Shown piece after piece: positions 20,229 to 32,521 of a stretch of DNA of 64,000 bases. Every line of letters begins with the position of its first letter. Within the stretch, counting starts at the first letter, position 1. The translations under genes and the position numbers were made by a program. The notes beneath the pieces were generated by a model that made no database searches, was not told where the DNA came from, and worked only from the letters and a program-made list of their open reading frames with translations. This stretch comes from Biostraticola tofi. Lineage in GTDB: Bacteria > Pseudomonadota > Gammaproteobacteria > Enterobacterales > Enterobacteriaceae. The DNA lies in NCBI RefSeq assembly GCF_004343195.1, contig NZ_SMCR01000011.1:1-64000 (forward strand), in the 5' to 3' direction.

Positions 20229-21251
20229 TTATTTTTTTTCTAATTTTCGCTCGATAGCTTTCACTCGCCTGCTCATTTCATTGATATTCATCACTAGAGC
20301 TGCGGTTTTACGCCATACTTTATTCGGTTGCAATGGGATGCCGGAGGAATAAACGCCTGGTTCAGTAATTGGCCTCATGACCATACCCATACCGGTAACT
20401 GTGACCTTATCGCAGATTTCCATATGGCCATTAATTACGCTAGCCCCGCCAATCATGCAGTAACGGCCAATCTTCAAGCTGCCCGCCATGATGACGCCAC
20501 CGGCCACCGCAGTGTTGTCGCCGATCACAACGTTATGGGCGATCTGGCATTGGTTATCAATAATAACGCCATTGCCGATCAGGGTATCGTTGAGCGCTCC
20601 GCGGTCAATAGTGGTACAGGCACCAATTTCAACCCGATCGCCAATGTCGACCGTGCCGAGCTGAGGGATCTTAATCCAATTACCGCGATCGTTGGCATAG
20701 CCAAAACCATCAGCACCAATCACGGTACCGGACTGGATCAGGCACTGGGCACCGATACGAACTTCATGATAAATGGTTACGTTGGCCCACAAGCGTGTAC
20801 CGGTGCCGATAGTGGCATTTTTACCGACGAAACAGCCGGGACCGATGATAACATCGTCAGCCAGCTCCACGCCGGATTCTATCACCGCGTTGGCGCCGAT
20901 GGCCACACGATGACCGATTCTGGCCTCGGGTGAAACCACGGCGGACGGGGCGATATCCACCGCCGGTAACGGCGTGGTATCCATCAACTGCGCCATACGG
21001 GCGTAAGTAAGGTATGGATTCTTGACCACCAGCGCGGCGCTGGTGCAGTGCGGCAGGTCATCAGCTGAAAGTACCACTGCGCCAGCCTCGCAGGACGACA
21101 GCTTTTCACGAAAGCGGCTATCGGCCAGGAAAGTAATTTGGTCCGCCCGGGCGGCACCCATGGAAGCAATGCCGGTGATGACGAGTTCGCCATCACCGTG
21201 CAATTGTGCATCCAACTGCTGCGCTAAATCAGCCAGTCGAATTGAAGGCAT
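20229..21251 (-). CDS. lpxD: UDP-3-O-(3-hydroxymyristoyl)glucosamine N-acyltransferase
   Basis: LpxD adds the second 3-hydroxyacyl chain, to the amine, in lipid A synthesis. The 340 residues have an N-terminal uridine-binding domain (1-100), then a left-handed beta-helix with the catalytic His in [12 protein letters not shown] (about 239), and a C-terminal helix that binds ACP. E. coli LpxD has 341. It starts 3 bp after skp. Confidence 0.97.
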   Translation of the reverse strand: MPSIRLADLAQQLDAQLHGDGELVITGIASMGAARADQITFLADSRFREKLSSCEAGAVVLSADDLPHCTSAALVVKNPYLTYARMAQLMDTTPLPAVDIAPSAVVSPEARIGHRVAIGANAVIESGVELADDVIIGPGCFVGKNATIGTGTRLWANVTIYHEVRIGAQCLIQSGTVIGADGFGYANDRGNWIKIPQLGTVDIGDRVEIGACTTIDRGALNDTLIGNGVIIDNQCQIAHNVVIGDNTAVAGGVIMAGSLKIGRYCMIGGASVINGHMEICDKVTVTGMGMVMRPITEPGVYSSGIPLQPNKVWRKTAALVMNINEMSRRVKAIERKLEKK

Positions 21252-21254
21252 GGA

Positions 21255-21752
21255 TTATTTAACCTGTTTCAGCACATCGGCGGTAATATCCTTGCCGCTT
21301 GAAGCATAAGCGACGGCGTTGGCATCGATGACGACGTCATAGCCTTCTTTACTGGCCACGCTTTTAACAGCATCCTGAATACGGCTGAGGATCTTGTTGC
21401 GTTCTTCCATCTGACGGCGGCGATTGTCTTGCTCAAAAGCTTGTGCCTTGGTAGAGAACTGCTCACGCTGAGCCATCACGTTCTTTTCAAGGGTATCGCG
21501 GTCGGCTTTCTTCATGGTGGAGCCATCACGCTGCAGGCGGGACATTTTGGTTTGCAGGTCACGTTCCATAGACTGCAGTTCGGTCGCACGGCCTTTGAAC
21601 TCATTTTCGAGTTGCTTGGCGACGACAGCGCGCTGCGGTGATTGCTGGAAAATGCTGGAGACATTGACTACAGCGATTTTGTCAGCAGCCTGGACACTGG
21701 TGGAAGCAGCCATTACTAATCCGAGGCCCGCGGCATAGAACCACTTTTTCAC
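21255..21752 (-). CDS. skp: periplasmic chaperone Skp
   Basis: Skp is a trimeric periplasmic chaperone that holds unfolded outer-membrane proteins for the Bam complex. I use the GTG at 21752: AAGGAG precedes it by 6 nt and the product begins [17 protein letters not shown], a signal peptide cleaved after SVQA. This gives 165 residues (E. coli 161). The longer in-frame start would add 32 residues before the signal peptide. The charged helical tentacles (about 55-135) and the terminal [11 protein letters not shown] are visible. It lies between bamA and lpxD. Confidence 0.95.
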   Translation of the reverse strand: MKKWFYAAGLGLVMAASTSVQAADKIAVVNVSSIFQQSPQRAVVAKQLENEFKGRATELQSMERDLQTKMSRLQRDGSTMKKADRDTLEKNVMAQREQFSTKAQAFEQDNRRRQMEERNKILSRIQDAVKSVASKEGYDVVIDANAVAYASSGKDITADVLKQVK

Positions 21753-21896
21753 TATAAACTCCTTAACATCACAATTGTGTTTTGGAACATGTGTTAGCAA
21801 GGCAGTGACAGTAACATCAGACGGCGGGGAGCCCGCAATCGGATACATCCTGAACTGTTCACTGCCTGCTTGGATTACGCAGACAATGGCGCAATA

Positions 21897-24323
21897 TTAC
21901 CACGTTTTACCAATATTGAACTGGAACTGCTCTGACTTGTCGCCGTCAAATTTCTTGACCGGCTGAGCATAAGAGAAGACCAGCGGCCCCAACGGAGACA
22001 TCCACTGCAGGGAGATCCCGCTTGAAACACGAATGTTGCCTGGATCACTGTAATCAGGCACACCCGCTCCACGCGTCTGCGCGGTATTCTGCCATGAGGT
22101 GTCCCACACGGTACCGGCATCAATGAAGAAGGAGGTACGGACCGAGTTAGCGTACTTGGCGCTGAGGAAAGGCGTCGGTACGATAAGTTCCGCACTGACG
22201 ACCGCCATGGCATTACCGCCCACTGCATCGTCAGAATTATCCAAGGGACAGGAGTCGTACGATTTATCCCCTGCTTTACACCGGTAGTAAGCAGCTTTAG
22301 GACCAATGGTGTTGGACTGGAAGCCACGCACCGTACTTGAACCGCCGGCATAGAAGTTGTCGTAGAACGGCACCTCTTTGCCACCCAGTCCGTCGGCATA
22401 GCCAGCGCGCCCGCGGCCCATCAATACCCAATTGCCGCTATCGCTCAGCGGAACGTAGGTGCTGGTATCGAAATTCAGTTTGTAGTACTCGTTATCGGAG
22501 CCTGGAATGGTGACTTTCCCGCTCAGGCTGGAACGCGTACCTGACGTCGGGAAGTATCCGCGGTCAAGATTGTTGTAGTTCCATCCCAGCGTCAGGAAGA
22601 AATCATCGGCGCTGAAATCCGCATCCGCGTCTTTTTTATTATCGGTCACGACTTTCGGATCGACGCCATTAGCGTAAAGATAGCGCCACATGGCAACCTG
22701 GGGATCCATATCCGACAGATCGTTATGTACGTAATCCAGACCCAGTCGCAACGAGTTGGTTTCGCTTATCGGGAAACCAAGCGTAGTGCCCAGACCATAG
22801 CTGCGGTTGGTATAATCAGACAGGTCGGCATTATCAGCCTGGAAGTCATTATAGAATATACGTCCGCCAAGGCTTACGCCATCCACCGTAAAATACGGGT
22901 CGGTAAGCGAGAGCTCCGCATACGTCTGGTAGTCATTCTTGGTCCCGGTAAAGCCGACTGAATTACCGGTACCCAACCAGTTATCCTGCTGGATGCCGAA
23001 TTGGAAGCTGACGCCGCTTTCAGTACCGAAACCGACACCGAAGTTGATGCTGCCGGTGTTACGTTCTTTAACCTTGTAGGTGACATCGACCTGATCGGCT
23101 GCGCCTGGAACGCGCTGTGTTTCCACATCGACCGTTTCAAAATAGCCCAGGCGATTGAGACGTTCCTTGCCCTGATCAACCAGGTTACTGCCAAGCCAAG
23201 CCCCTTCCATCTGACGCATTTCTCGGCGCAGGACCGAATCCTTGGTGACGTCATTGCCTTCGAAACGAACGTGACGCACATAGAAACGGTTGCCGGCATC
23301 GACATTGACCCGTAGTTTGACTGTTTTGTCAGCATCGTTGATATCGGGCTGGGTGACTACGCGCGGATAAGCATAGCCGTAACGACCCAGCAATTGCTTG
23401 ATATCGTTTTCCATCTTGGTGACTTTGGCGCCGCTGTACAATTCACCGGGTTTAACGCGCGCCAGGCTGTCGATTTCAGCTGAATGACCCGCCAGGTTGC
23501 CGTTGACCATGTTACCGGAAAGGGTGTATTTGGCGCCTTCGGTGATATTGAGGGTGATATAGATACCCTTTTTGTCCGGCGTCAGGCTGACTTGGGTAGA
23601 ATCGATACTAAACCGAGCATAGCCGCGATCCAGATAAAAACTGCGCAGGGTTTCAAGATCGCCCGCCAGCTTCTGTTTCTGGTATTTGCGATCTCCGACG
23701 ACATTCCACCATGGCACTTCATCGCGCAGCTGGAAGCGGGAAATCAGCTCATCGGTACTGAAGGCATGATTCCCGACAATATTGATTTGCTGGATTTTTG
23801 CCGACATACCTTCGGTAAAGACCAGCTTCAAATCAACACGGTTGCGCGGCAGCGGCGTAACGACGGCCTTGACTGATGCGCTGTATTTACCGACGCTGTA
23901 ATAAAAATCCTCCAGCCCTTTTTCGATATTGGATATCGTGGTGCGGTCTAACGCTTCCCCGACCCTGACACCAGAGGCTTCAAGATTGTCCTTGAGCATT
24001 TCTTCCTTTACCGCTTTATTGCCGGAAAAGGTGATGCTGGCTATAGTGGGGCGCTCCTTGACCTGAACGACCAGTGAATCTCCGTCGCGTAGTACCCGGA
24101 CATCTTCAAAGTTTCCGGTAGCAAACAAGGCGCGGATGGTATTACCGATATCCTCATTGCTGGCCGTGTCGCCGACACGTACCGGCATGCTGAGTAACGC
24201 CGCACCGACGGCGACCCGTTGCAGTCCTTCGAAATGAATGTCCTTCACTACGAACCCGTCTGCACCGTAAACGGTGGCGCTGCTAAGAAGCAGCGACGCT
24301 ATGAGCAACTTTTTCATCGCCAT
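21897..24323 (-). CDS. bamA: outer-membrane protein assembly factor BamA
   Basis: BamA inserts beta-barrel proteins into the outer membrane. The 808 residues comprise a signal peptide (1-20, ATVYGA), five POTRA domains (about 21-420) and a 16-strand barrel. The lid motif VRGF is in [17 protein letters not shown] cysteine pair in the following extracellular loop ([13 protein letters not shown]) suggests a disulfide. The C-terminus FNIGKTW is the outer-membrane signal. It lies between rseP and skp. Confidence 0.98.
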   Translation of the reverse strand: MAMKKLLIASLLLSSATVYGADGFVVKDIHFEGLQRVAVGAALLSMPVRVGDTASNEDIGNTIRALFATGNFEDVRVLRDGDSLVVQVKERPTIASITFSGNKAVKEEMLKDNLEASGVRVGEALDRTTISNIEKGLEDFYYSVGKYSASVKAVVTPLPRNRVDLKLVFTEGMSAKIQQINIVGNHAFSTDELISRFQLRDEVPWWNVVGDRKYQKQKLAGDLETLRSFYLDRGYARFSIDSTQVSLTPDKKGIYITLNITEGAKYTLSGNMVNGNLAGHSAEIDSLARVKPGELYSGAKVTKMENDIKQLLGRYGYAYPRVVTQPDINDADKTVKLRVNVDAGNRFYVRHVRFEGNDVTKDSVLRREMRQMEGAWLGSNLVDQGKERLNRLGYFETVDVETQRVPGAADQVDVTYKVKERNTGSINFGVGFGTESGVSFQFGIQQDNWLGTGNSVGFTGTKNDYQTYAELSLTDPYFTVDGVSLGGRIFYNDFQADNADLSDYTNRSYGLGTTLGFPISETNSLRLGLDYVHNDLSDMDPQVAMWRYLYANGVDPKVVTDNKKDADADFSADDFFLTLGWNYNNLDRGYFPTSGTRSSLSGKVTIPGSDNEYYKLNFDTSTYVPLSDSGNWVLMGRGRAGYADGLGGKEVPFYDNFYAGGSSTVRGFQSNTIGPKAAYYRCKAGDKSYDSCPLDNSDDAVGGNAMAVVSAELIVPTPFLSAKYANSVRTSFFIDAGTVWDTSWQNTAQTRGAGVPDYSDPGNIRVSSGISLQWMSPLGPLVFSYAQPVKKFDGDKSEQFQFNIGKTW

Positions 24324-24359
24324 CGTGGTTATGCGTTCTTCCTAACATAATCCCCGGCT

Positions 24360-25715
24360 CTAAAGCCGGGAGAAATCATTGAAAAGGGCAAGTCCCATTA
24401 ATAACACCAGCAAAATCGAGCCAATGCGATAACTGAACTCCTGCACTCGTTCGGAAACCGGCCCTCCCTTAAGCTTTTCTATCGCCAGGAAGAGCAAGTG
24501 ACCCCCGTCTAACACCGGCAGCGGAAAAAGATTGATGATACCCAAGTTGACGCTTATCAGCGCCAGAAACATCAGATAATAAATCAATCCATATTCCGCT
24601 GACATTCCTGCACCCTGGGCGATGGAAATCGGCCCGCTCAGGTTATTCAGCTTGACATCGCCGACTACCAGCTTTCCCAACATACTGACGGTTAACTTCA
24701 TCAGTTGCCACGTTTTGTCACTGGCCTGGTAAACCGCCGAGACCGGACCGTACTGGCGAATCGTTTTATATTCTTCAGGCAGCGGTATGATTTTAGGGAC
24801 CACACCGGCAAATCCTTCGGTTACCCCCCGGCCCGCTGATTTCTCGTCAGGCACAAGATCGACGCTTCGCATTTCTCCCTGTCGCTCAACTTCAAGCGGC
24901 AGCGTTTTACCCGGATTATCGCGCACCTGCATCACAAATGTCTGCCAGCGCTCAAGCGGCTGACCATCGACTTTAACGATCCTGTCGCCAGCTTGCAAAC
25001 CCGCTTTTTGTGCCGCCGAGTCCGGCTGGACCTCTGCAAGCACCGGATCTATCTGCGGTCCACGAGGGATAATCCCAAGTGCAACAACAGGATCCTGTTT
25101 ATCAGGCTCGAAATTCCAGTCCCGCAAATCCAGCTTTTTTATTTCTGTCCGCGAAGCGCCAAATTGCGCTACGCCGATGTCAGTCTGCTCATCGCCGATT
25201 TTACCAATCAGCGCCAGCCGGACGGCATCCCAGTCAGGCGTTTCGATACCGCCAACGGACTTAAGTTCCATTCCTGGTAAAATTTCAGCTTGGGAAACGA
25301 CAGAACCTGGAGTCACTTCGCCGATAACCGGACGGAAGCTAGGCACCCCGATGAGAAACACCAGCCAGTAAGCAAAAACGGCAAAGATAAAGTTGGCCAG
25401 CGGACCGGCGCTGATGATGGCGGCTCGTTGCCAGACCGGCTTGTGGTTGAAAGCTTCATGCCGGCGCTCTGGCGGAACGCTGTCAACGCGTTCATCCAGC
25501 ATTTTTACATATCCGCCAAGAGGAATGGCGGCAATAACGTATTCGGTGCCGTGCCTGTCGTGACGACGCCACAGCGCCTTGCCGAACCCGATGGAGAAGC
25601 GCTCAACCGTCACGCCACAACGCCTGGCGACCCAGAAATGACCGAACTCATGGACCGTAATGAGTATCCCAAGAGCGATGATGAATGCAGCGAGACTCCA
25701 GATAAAATGCAGCAT
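24360..25715 (-). CDS. rseP: site-2 intramembrane metalloprotease RseP
   Basis: RseP cuts the anti-sigma factor RseA within the membrane after DegS, freeing sigma-E; it also clears signal-peptide remnants. The 451 residues have the zinc motif HEFGH (22-26) in the first membrane helix, two PDZ domains (about 115-310) and the second zinc ligand in [12 protein letters not shown]. It stands next to bamA, whose expression the sigma-E pathway controls. Confidence 0.97.
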   Translation of the reverse strand: MLHFIWSLAAFIIALGILITVHEFGHFWVARRCGVTVERFSIGFGKALWRRHDRHGTEYVIAAIPLGGYVKMLDERVDSVPPERRHEAFNHKPVWQRAAIISAGPLANFIFAVFAYWLVFLIGVPSFRPVIGEVTPGSVVSQAEILPGMELKSVGGIETPDWDAVRLALIGKIGDEQTDIGVAQFGASRTEIKKLDLRDWNFEPDKQDPVVALGIIPRGPQIDPVLAEVQPDSAAQKAGLQAGDRIVKVDGQPLERWQTFVMQVRDNPGKTLPLEVERQGEMRSVDLVPDEKSAGRGVTEGFAGVVPKIIPLPEEYKTIRQYGPVSAVYQASDKTWQLMKLTVSMLGKLVVGDVKLNNLSGPISIAQGAGMSAEYGLIYYLMFLALISVNLGIINLFPLPVLDGGHLLFLAIEKLKGGPVSERVQEFSYRIGSILLVLLMGLALFNDFSRL

Positions 25716-25733
25716 TAAGCTTAGCGTCCCGTA

Positions 25734-26591
25734 TTATATTGCATTGAAAACCAGCAGGATCAGACAGGCGAATACCGGAACGGCGGCGGTGAGACTATCG
25801 ATACGGTCCAGAATGCCGCCGTGGCCGGGAATCAGATGACCGCTGTCCTTGATACCCCCTTCGCGTTTGAACATGCTTTCGGTCAGGTCGCCCAGGACTG
25901 AAGAAAGTGCGGCAATCACAGAACAGACCAGCAGGCTCAGCGGCGCTGCATCCAGCGGTGCATATTTACCGAACAGCCAGGAAATGACGGCCGAGGTGAC
26001 CAGCCCGCCAATAAGCCCTTCCCAGGTTTTTCCCGGAGAGACCTTAGGGGCCAGTTTATGCCTGCCCAAGGCTCTGCCGAACATATAAGCGCCGGTATCC
26101 GCTCCCCAGACCAGCAGCATGACGTACAGCAGCCACCAGGCACCGGTAAAATGGTTAAGATCATAGTGGTGTTGACGCAGCGTGACCATGCCCCAGAAGA
26201 ACGGCACGATGGTCAGGATACCGAATATCAGCCTTAAAGGCCTTGAATTGCGCCACAGTGCGGCCGAACCGGGATAACCCAGCACCAGCACCAGGGCGGC
26301 CAGCCACCAGGCCAGAGAGGCCCACAGCACGGATTTGACCTGCCATAGCGTAGCGTAGGGCCGATAGGCTGGAAGAGTAAACATCATCAACGCCAGCAGC
26401 AAACCACAGAGAATAGCCAGCCAAATGCGCTGACTGCGGCTACCGAGCCCCGACAGCTGGCCCCATTCCCAGGCGGCAAGCATGCAGATAGCGAGCGTCA
26501 CCAGTGCAAAACCCACCGGCGGCAGGAGAAACAGGGCGGCGATGACAATTGGTATTAATATACAGGCAGTAATCAGGCGATACTTCAGCAA
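25734..26591 (-). CDS. cdsA: phosphatidate cytidylyltransferase
   Basis: CdsA makes CDP-diacylglycerol, precursor of all membrane phospholipids. The 285-residue protein has about eight membrane segments and the family signature MFKREGGIKDSGHLIPGHGG then ILDR near the C-terminus. It lies between ispU and rseP on one strand. Confidence 0.97.
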   Translation of the reverse strand: MLKYRLITACILIPIVIAALFLLPPVGFALVTLAICMLAAWEWGQLSGLGSRSQRIWLAILCGLLLALMMFTLPAYRPYATLWQVKSVLWASLAWWLAALVLVLGYPGSAALWRNSRPLRLIFGILTIVPFFWGMVTLRQHHYDLNHFTGAWWLLYVMLLVWGADTGAYMFGRALGRHKLAPKVSPGKTWEGLIGGLVTSAVISWLFGKYAPLDAAPLSLLVCSVIAALSSVLGDLTESMFKREGGIKDSGHLIPGHGGILDRIDSLTAAVPVFACLILLVFNAI

Positions 26592-26600
26592 AAAATCCCC

Positions 26601-27362
26601 CTAGGACGCGTTGGCATCATGAGGTGTTGTTCCACCGAAGCGCCGCTCGCGTTGAGCAAAAGCATTCAGCGCACCTTCAAAAACGACTTCATCAAAATCC
26701 GGCCACAGCACATCGGTGAAATACAGTTCAGCATAAGCTATCTGCCATAACAGGAAATTACTGATGCGATGCTCTCCGCCGGTGCGGATCACCAGATCCA
26801 CCGGTGCCAGTTCACTGAGGCACACATGCCGGCACAGGTCGTCTTCGTCTATCTCATCCGGACGGAGATCTCCTTCCTGCACTTTTTCTGCAATGCGCCT
26901 TACTCCCTGAATAATATCCCAACGCCCGCCATAATTCGCGGCAATATTCAGGGTCAACCCGTCATTATTTGCAGTTAGTTCTTCCGAACGACGAATTCTC
27001 TCCTGAAGCCGGCTACCGAAGCGGTGAATATCGCCAATAATCTTCAGGCGAACATTATGCTTGTGCAGGCTTTTGATCTCGCTGTCCAGCGCCCTGACAA
27101 ACAATTCCATCAGTGCAGACACTTCCTGCATCGGACGATTCCAGTTCTCGCTGCTGAATGCATACAGTGTCAAGGCATCGAAGTGATGGCCCACGGCAAA
27201 GCTGACGGCGCGTCTCACTGACTTTACGCCAGCCTTATGACCGAATATCCGCAGTTTTCCCCGGCTTTTCGCCCATCGACCATTGCCATCCATAATGATA
27301 GCCACATGCCGTGGTGTAGATGATGGCAATATATTAGCCTCTTGCTGATTATCGGACGACAT
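26601..27362 (-). CDS. ispU: undecaprenyl diphosphate synthase
   Basis: IspU (UppS) extends farnesyl diphosphate to the C55 carrier for peptidoglycan and O-antigen. From ATG 27362 (MSSDNQQEA) the product is 253 residues, exactly the E. coli length; a longer frame to 27428 adds 22 residues without family similarity. The catalytic Asp25 is in HVAIIMDGNGRWAK, and the substrate-binding RTGGEHRISNFLLWQIAYAEL block is present. It is the gene before cdsA. Confidence 0.95.
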   Translation of the reverse strand: MSSDNQQEANILPSSTPRHVAIIMDGNGRWAKSRGKLRIFGHKAGVKSVRRAVSFAVGHHFDALTLYAFSSENWNRPMQEVSALMELFVRALDSEIKSLHKHNVRLKIIGDIHRFGSRLQERIRRSEELTANNDGLTLNIAANYGGRWDIIQGVRRIAEKVQEGDLRPDEIDEDDLCRHVCLSELAPVDLVIRTGGEHRISNFLLWQIAYAELYFTDVLWPDFDEVVFEGALNAFAQRERRFGGTTPHDANAS

Positions 27363-27426
27363 AACGCTTACGCAATTCCTCAATAAGAATAGATCCGTCT
27401 TTGGGCAACAGATGGCCCGAACGCGC

Positions 27427-27451
27427 AAAAAAGCCGTGCAGGCACACGGCT
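27427..27451 (-). terminator. intrinsic terminator after dxr
   Basis: On the minus strand AGCCGTG pairs with CACGGCT (27432-27438 and 27445-27451) and the stem leads into TTTTTT. It separates dxr from ispU. Confidence 0.85.
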
Positions 27452-27560
27452 CACTCCATAAATCACTACGTTTAGCGAGCCAGCGTGGTGATGGGTGGCG
27501 CTGACTATATCATTTCGGTCGCCATGGAACAAATCACGACGCTTAAGCATTCAGTGCCAG

Positions 27561-28757
27561 TTAGTGCATGAAATAACGGCTTTCATTAACTGCAAATTCA
27601 CGAGCATCCCGATCGATAGCCAGGACGTCGCCGACGGAATGGGGTTCGCTCAGACTCATTCTTTCCATCACTGCCCGATTCACTGCGGCAATGTCGGTAA
27701 AGCCAATCTCTGACCGCAGGAAAGCCGCTACCGAGACTTCATTGGCTGCATTCAACGCCGTGGTTGCCGCCTGTCCCGCCTCGCTTGCCTGCATCGCCAG
27801 CGCCAGGCACGGATAGCGCTGATAATCCGGCTGCTCGAAACTGAGCGGCCCCGCCCGATAGAAATCCAGCGGTTCAACGCCTGAAACAATGCGTCGCGGA
27901 TACGCCATCGCATGAGCAATCGGCGTACGCATATCCGGTGCCCCCATCTGGGCCAGCACGCTGCCATCAAGATAGCGCACCATGGAGTGTATAACCGACT
28001 GCGGATGCAGTATCACTTCCATTTGCTCTGCGGATGCATTGAACAGCCAGCGGGCTTCAATATATTCCAGACCTTTATTCATCATGGTGGCAGAATCCAC
28101 TGAAATCTTCCGCCCCATCGACCAGTTAGGGTGAGCGCAAGCCTGGTCCGGCGTCATGGCGGACAGCAGTGACAGGTCGACGGTGCGAAAAGGACCGCCT
28201 GACCCGGTCAGGATGATGCGTGATACGCCGTGCTCGTGAAGTGAAGCATGGCCTAAATCCAGCTGAACCCGCTCAGGTAAACTCTGAAAAATGGCGTTAT
28301 GCTCACTGTCCACCGGTAACAGCCTGGCATTACTTTGCCGGGCTTCATTCATGAAAATCCGGCCACAGGTTACCAGAGACTCTTTATTAGCCAGCAGAAC
28401 CGTTTTACCTGCGCGCAGCGCCGACATGGTCGGCAAAAGCCCGGCCGCACCGACAATGGCCGCCATCACCAGGTCAACGTCGCTCAGCGCGGCGAGTTCA
28501 CACGCTGCCTCTTCACCGGAAAGCACTTCAGTAGACAGTCCCGCCTGGCGTAGATGGACCTTCAGTTGGCGGGCCGCATTCTCATCAGCCATACAGGCAT
28601 AATCAGGACGGAAAGACAGGCATTGTTCGACCATCAGATCGACATTTTTCCCGGCAACCAGGGCGCGCACGGCAAATTGTTGCGGATTTTGTCTGATTAC
28701 GGCCAGGGTATTGGTTCCGATCGAACCGGTCGAACCTAGAATCGTCAAATACTTCAT
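27561..28757 (-). CDS. dxr: 1-deoxy-D-xylulose 5-phosphate reductoisomerase
   Basis: Dxr (IspC) makes 2-C-methylerythritol 4-phosphate, the second step of the MEP isoprenoid pathway. The start at ATG 28757 ([14 protein letters not shown]) gives 398 residues as in E. coli; the longer frame adds seven. The NADPH loop GSTGSIG lies at 7-13 and the metal and substrate region [14 protein letters not shown] is present. It feeds ispU, the next gene downstream. Confidence 0.97.
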   Translation of the reverse strand: MKYLTILGSTGSIGTNTLAVIRQNPQQFAVRALVAGKNVDLMVEQCLSFRPDYACMADENAARQLKVHLRQAGLSTEVLSGEEAACELAALSDVDLVMAAIVGAAGLLPTMSALRAGKTVLLANKESLVTCGRIFMNEARQSNARLLPVDSEHNAIFQSLPERVQLDLGHASLHEHGVSRIILTGSGGPFRTVDLSLLSAMTPDQACAHPNWSMGRKISVDSATMMNKGLEYIEARWLFNASAEQMEVILHPQSVIHSMVRYLDGSVLAQMGAPDMRTPIAHAMAYPRRIVSGVEPLDFYRAGPLSFEQPDYQRYPCLALAMQASEAGQAATTALNAANEVSVAAFLRSEIGFTDIAAVNRAVMERMSLSEPHSVGDVLAIDRDAREFAVNESRYFMH

Positions 28758-28840
28758 GGGATACCCGGAAGCCATCATGTAATGGGGTTAAGCCCTGTAG
28801 TCTGAAACGTTGGACTGGGTTTGTCCATGACGGCTGCTAC

Positions 28841-28890
28841 AAAAAAAAAGCCGCAGCGGCTGTCAATCCCTCGGGATTGTCCGCTACGGC
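28841..28890 (-). terminator. intrinsic terminator after frr
   Basis: A minus-strand hairpin with outer arms GCCG and CGGC, middle AGCGG/CCGCT and inner CAATCCC/GGGATTG runs into nine T (28841-28849). It is the strongest terminator in this cluster. Confidence 0.93.
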
Positions 28891-28908
28891 ATGCCGAAGC
28901 CAGGATGG

Positions 28909-29466
28909 TCAGATTTCCATCAACTCGGCTTCTTTGTCCGCCAGGGCAGCGTCGACTTTCTTGATATAGAGATCAGTCAACTTCTGAATATCGTCCTGGG
29001 AGCGACGATCTTCATCTTCACTGATTTCTTTATCCTTAAGCAATGCTTTAACTTTATCATTAGCGTCACGGCGTACGTTTCGAACCGATACCTTGCCCTG
29101 CTCTGCCTCGGCGCGGACCACTTTGATCAGATCGCGGCGGCGTTCTTCTGTCAGCGGCGGCAGCGGCACACGGATAACGGTGCCGGCTGAAGAAGGGTTG
29201 AGGCCGAGATCCGAGGCCAGGATGGCCTTTTCTACTGCCGGGCTCAGCGAACGGTCGAACACCGTGATAGCCAGGGTGCGAGAATCTTCAGCGACCACGT
29301 TAGCCAACTGGCGCAGCGGCGTTGCTGTACCGTAGTATTCAATCTGGATACCATCGAGCAGGCTCGGCGAGGCGCGGCCAGTACGGATTTTGCTGATGTG
29401 GTTTTTGAATGCTTCCACGCATTTATCCATGCGCACTTCAGCATCTTTGCGGATTTCATTAATCAC
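28909..29466 (-). CDS. frr: ribosome recycling factor
   Basis: RRF, with EF-G, splits post-termination ribosomes. The 185 residues equal E. coli RRF. The helical domain I is split by domain II (about 31-104); [30 protein letters not shown] is diagnostic. It follows pyrH on the same strand and is followed by a strong terminator. Confidence 0.98.
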   Translation of the reverse strand: MINEIRKDAEVRMDKCVEAFKNHISKIRTGRASPSLLDGIQIEYYGTATPLRQLANVVAEDSRTLAITVFDRSLSPAVEKAILASDLGLNPSSAGTVIRVPLPPLTEERRRDLIKVVRAEAEQGKVSVRNVRRDANDKVKALLKDKEISEDEDRRSQDDIQKLTDLYIKKVDAALADKEAELMEI

Positions 29467-29530
29467 GTTGCGAACCCTTGAAAACTGGTTATCCGGGCGG
29501 GCTTAAGCTGTCGCCAAGCCCGTGATAGTC

Positions 29531-29549
29531 AAAACCAGCCGCAGCTGGT
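29531..29549 (-). terminator. hairpin after pyrH
   Basis: On the minus strand ACCAGC (29544-29549) pairs with GCTGGT (29534-29539) around a 4-nt loop and runs into TTTT. It may reduce read-through from pyrH into frr. Confidence 0.5.
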
Positions 29550-29607
29550 CCTTTGGCGTTTATAGTGCCGCGGGTGCGGCATGATACAGTATTCTAACGG
29601 ATAACCG

Positions 29608-30333
29608 TTATTTTGTAATCAGCGTGCCTTCTTTCTCACCCATTACCACACGACGCAGTGCGCCCGGCTTGTTCATGTTGAACACGCGAATGGGAAGATT
29701 ATGGTCGCGGGCCAGAGTAAACGCCGCCAGGTCCATGACCTTGAGCTCCTGTTCCAGCACGTCCTGATAGCTGATTTTTTCATAAAGCGTGGCGTCGGGA
29801 TGCTTAACCGGGTCGGCGGAAAATACGCCATCAACCTTGGTTGCCTTCAGCACCACGTCGGCTTCAATTTCAATACCCCGCAGGCAGGCAGCCGAGTCGG
29901 TAGTAAAAAACGGATTGCCGGTACCGGCGGAGAAGATGACTACCCGGTTATTACGGAGCAGGCTTATAGCTTCAGCCCAGCTGTAGTTGTCACACACGCC
30001 GTTCAGTGGAATCGCAGACATCAGTCGGGCATTCACATAGGCACGATGCAGCGCATCACGCATCGCCAGACCATTCATTACGGTCGCCAGCATCCCCATA
30101 TGGTCGCCAACTACACGATTCATGCCTGCCTGAGCCAGGCCTGCGCCGCGGAATAGATTACCGCCCCCAATAACCACTCCGACCTGAATTCCCAGCTCGA
30201 CCAGCTCTTTGACTTCCTGAGCCATACGATCCAAAACACTCGCGTCGATACCAAAACCTTCTGCGCCTTGCAGAGCTTCACCGCTCAGTTTGAGCAGGAT
30301 ACGCTGATATACGGGTTTTGCGTTGGTAGCCAT
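29608..30333 (-). CDS. pyrH: UMP kinase
   Basis: PyrH phosphorylates UMP to UDP; it is activated by GTP and inhibited by UTP. The 241 residues (E. coli 241) belong to the amino-acid kinase fold: [13 protein letters not shown] near the start, GGGNLFRG, and [19 protein letters not shown]. It lies between tsf and frr. Confidence 0.98.
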   Translation of the reverse strand: MATNAKPVYQRILLKLSGEALQGAEGFGIDASVLDRMAQEVKELVELGIQVGVVIGGGNLFRGAGLAQAGMNRVVGDHMGMLATVMNGLAMRDALHRAYVNARLMSAIPLNGVCDNYSWAEAISLLRNNRVVIFSAGTGNPFFTTDSAACLRGIEIEADVVLKATKVDGVFSADPVKHPDATLYEKISYQDVLEQELKVMDLAAFTLARDHNLPIRVFNMNKPGALRRVVMGEKEGTLITK

Positions 30334-30442
30334 TTGGTTTGTTCCTAAAGCAGCGATAACGGGATGGACGGAGACAATTTTTTACGTCACCGGCTCTGCG
30401 ATGGAGCGCGGGAAAATCGCCTGATATTCATACTGGCTTGAT

Positions 30443-30469
30443 AAAAAGGAACCGCCAGGTGGCGGTTCC
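30443..30469 (-). terminator. intrinsic terminator after tsf
   Basis: A perfect 9-bp stem, GGAACCGCC with GGCGGTTCC, and a 4-nt loop lead into TTTTT on the minus strand. It closes the rpsB-tsf transcript. Confidence 0.92.
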
Positions 30470-30479
30470 AAATACGACA

Positions 30480-31337
30480 TTAAGACTGCTTGCTCATTGC
30501 GGCAACTTCTGCAGCAAAATCAACTTCAGCTTTCTCGATGCCTTCACCCACTTCAAAACGGATGAAATTGATAACGTTGGCATTGCTTTCGCTCAGCAGC
30601 TGACCTACGGTTTTGCTCGGGTCCATCACGAAGTGCTGGCCGGTCAGAGAGATCTCGCCGGTGAACTTGCGCATACGACCTTCAACCATTTTTTCAGCGA
30701 TTTCACGCGGCTTGCCGGACTGCATGGCGATATCCAACTGGATCTGGTGCTCGCGGGCTACAACGTCAGCAGGGACATCTTCGGCATTTACGTATTCAGG
30801 CTTGCTGGCGGCGATGTGCATGGCAACATGCTTGACCAGTTCTTCGTCAGCACCGCTGGCGGCAACCATGACGCCGATACGCGCGCCGTGCAGATAGCTG
30901 CCCAGCACGTCGCCTTCAAGCACACCGATGCGGCGGATATTGATGTTTTCACCAATTTTTGCCACCAGAGCGGTACGCTTTTCTTCAAATTTCGCTTTCA
31001 GCTCTTCTACGTCAGTGATGCGGGCTTCAAGCGCTGCGCTAATCACTTCGTCGCCGAAGGCTTTAAAACCGGCGTCTTTAGCCACGAAATCAGTTTCGCA
31101 GTTCAGTTCGACGATAACACCGTATTTTCCGTCCTGAGCGATTTTGGTCAGGATGATGCCTTCAGCGGCAACACGGCCGGCTTTCTTGGCGGCTTTCGCC
31201 TGGCCGGATTTGCGCATGTTATCGATAGCCAGCTCGATATCACCCTGAGCTTCGACCAGGGCTTTTTTACATTCCATCATGCCTGCGCCAGTACGTTCGC
31301 GCAGTTCTTTTACCAGGGCAGCGGTAATATCAGCCAT
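30480..31337 (-). CDS. tsf: elongation factor Ts
   Basis: EF-Ts exchanges GDP for GTP on EF-Tu. The 285 residues begin [21 protein letters not shown] and contain the conserved [12 protein letters not shown] motif that contacts EF-Tu. E. coli EF-Ts has 283. It is cotranscribed with rpsB through a partial terminator. Confidence 0.98.
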   Translation of the reverse strand: MADITAALVKELRERTGAGMMECKKALVEAQGDIELAIDNMRKSGQAKAAKKAGRVAAEGIILTKIAQDGKYGVIVELNCETDFVAKDAGFKAFGDEVISAALEARITDVEELKAKFEEKRTALVAKIGENINIRRIGVLEGDVLGSYLHGARIGVMVAASGADEELVKHVAMHIAASKPEYVNAEDVPADVVAREHQIQLDIAMQSGKPREIAEKMVEGRMRKFTGEISLTGQHFVMDPSKTVGQLLSESNANVINFIRFEVGEGIEKAEVDFAAEVAAMSKQS

Positions 31338-31372
31338 TATCTTTTCCTCGTTATCCCGCGTCGGGGATAGGT

Positions 31373-31400
31373 AAAAAAGAGGGCCTGATGACAGGCCCTC
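31373..31400 (-). terminator. rpsB-tsf attenuating terminator
   Basis: A perfect 9-bp stem, GAGGGCCTG with CAGGCCCTC, and a tetraloop lead into TTTTTT on the minus strand, between rpsB and tsf. Enterobacteria have a leaky terminator here that sets the S2 to EF-Ts ratio. Confidence 0.88.
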
Positions 31401-31454
31401 TAACCAACATATTTAAAACTTGGTTAATAAGGGCTCTAAATTGAGCATGCCTTA

Positions 31455-32336
<882 letters not shown>

Positions 32337-32521
32337 TCATACTATGCCGATCGTCGGCGCGCTTTATACCATAATACGCGAAAGGACTCCACCTTTAGTT
32401 GTCCGCGCATGGCGCAACCAAATGATAATTTGGCAGGGGAATGCAGGGCTGATACCATTAACGCACTATATGAATCTTATCATTTTACTTGTCGGATTTC
32501 GTGCCGACTGTGGATCTATTC

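Noticed and set aside
21753-21848. N-terminal extension of skp by 32 codons
   Set aside because: It would precede a clear signal peptide; AAGGAG marks the GTG at 21752 instead.
30438-31370. 310-codon plus-strand frame
   Set aside because: It covers the reverse of tsf, whose product is unambiguous, and runs through the tsf terminator.
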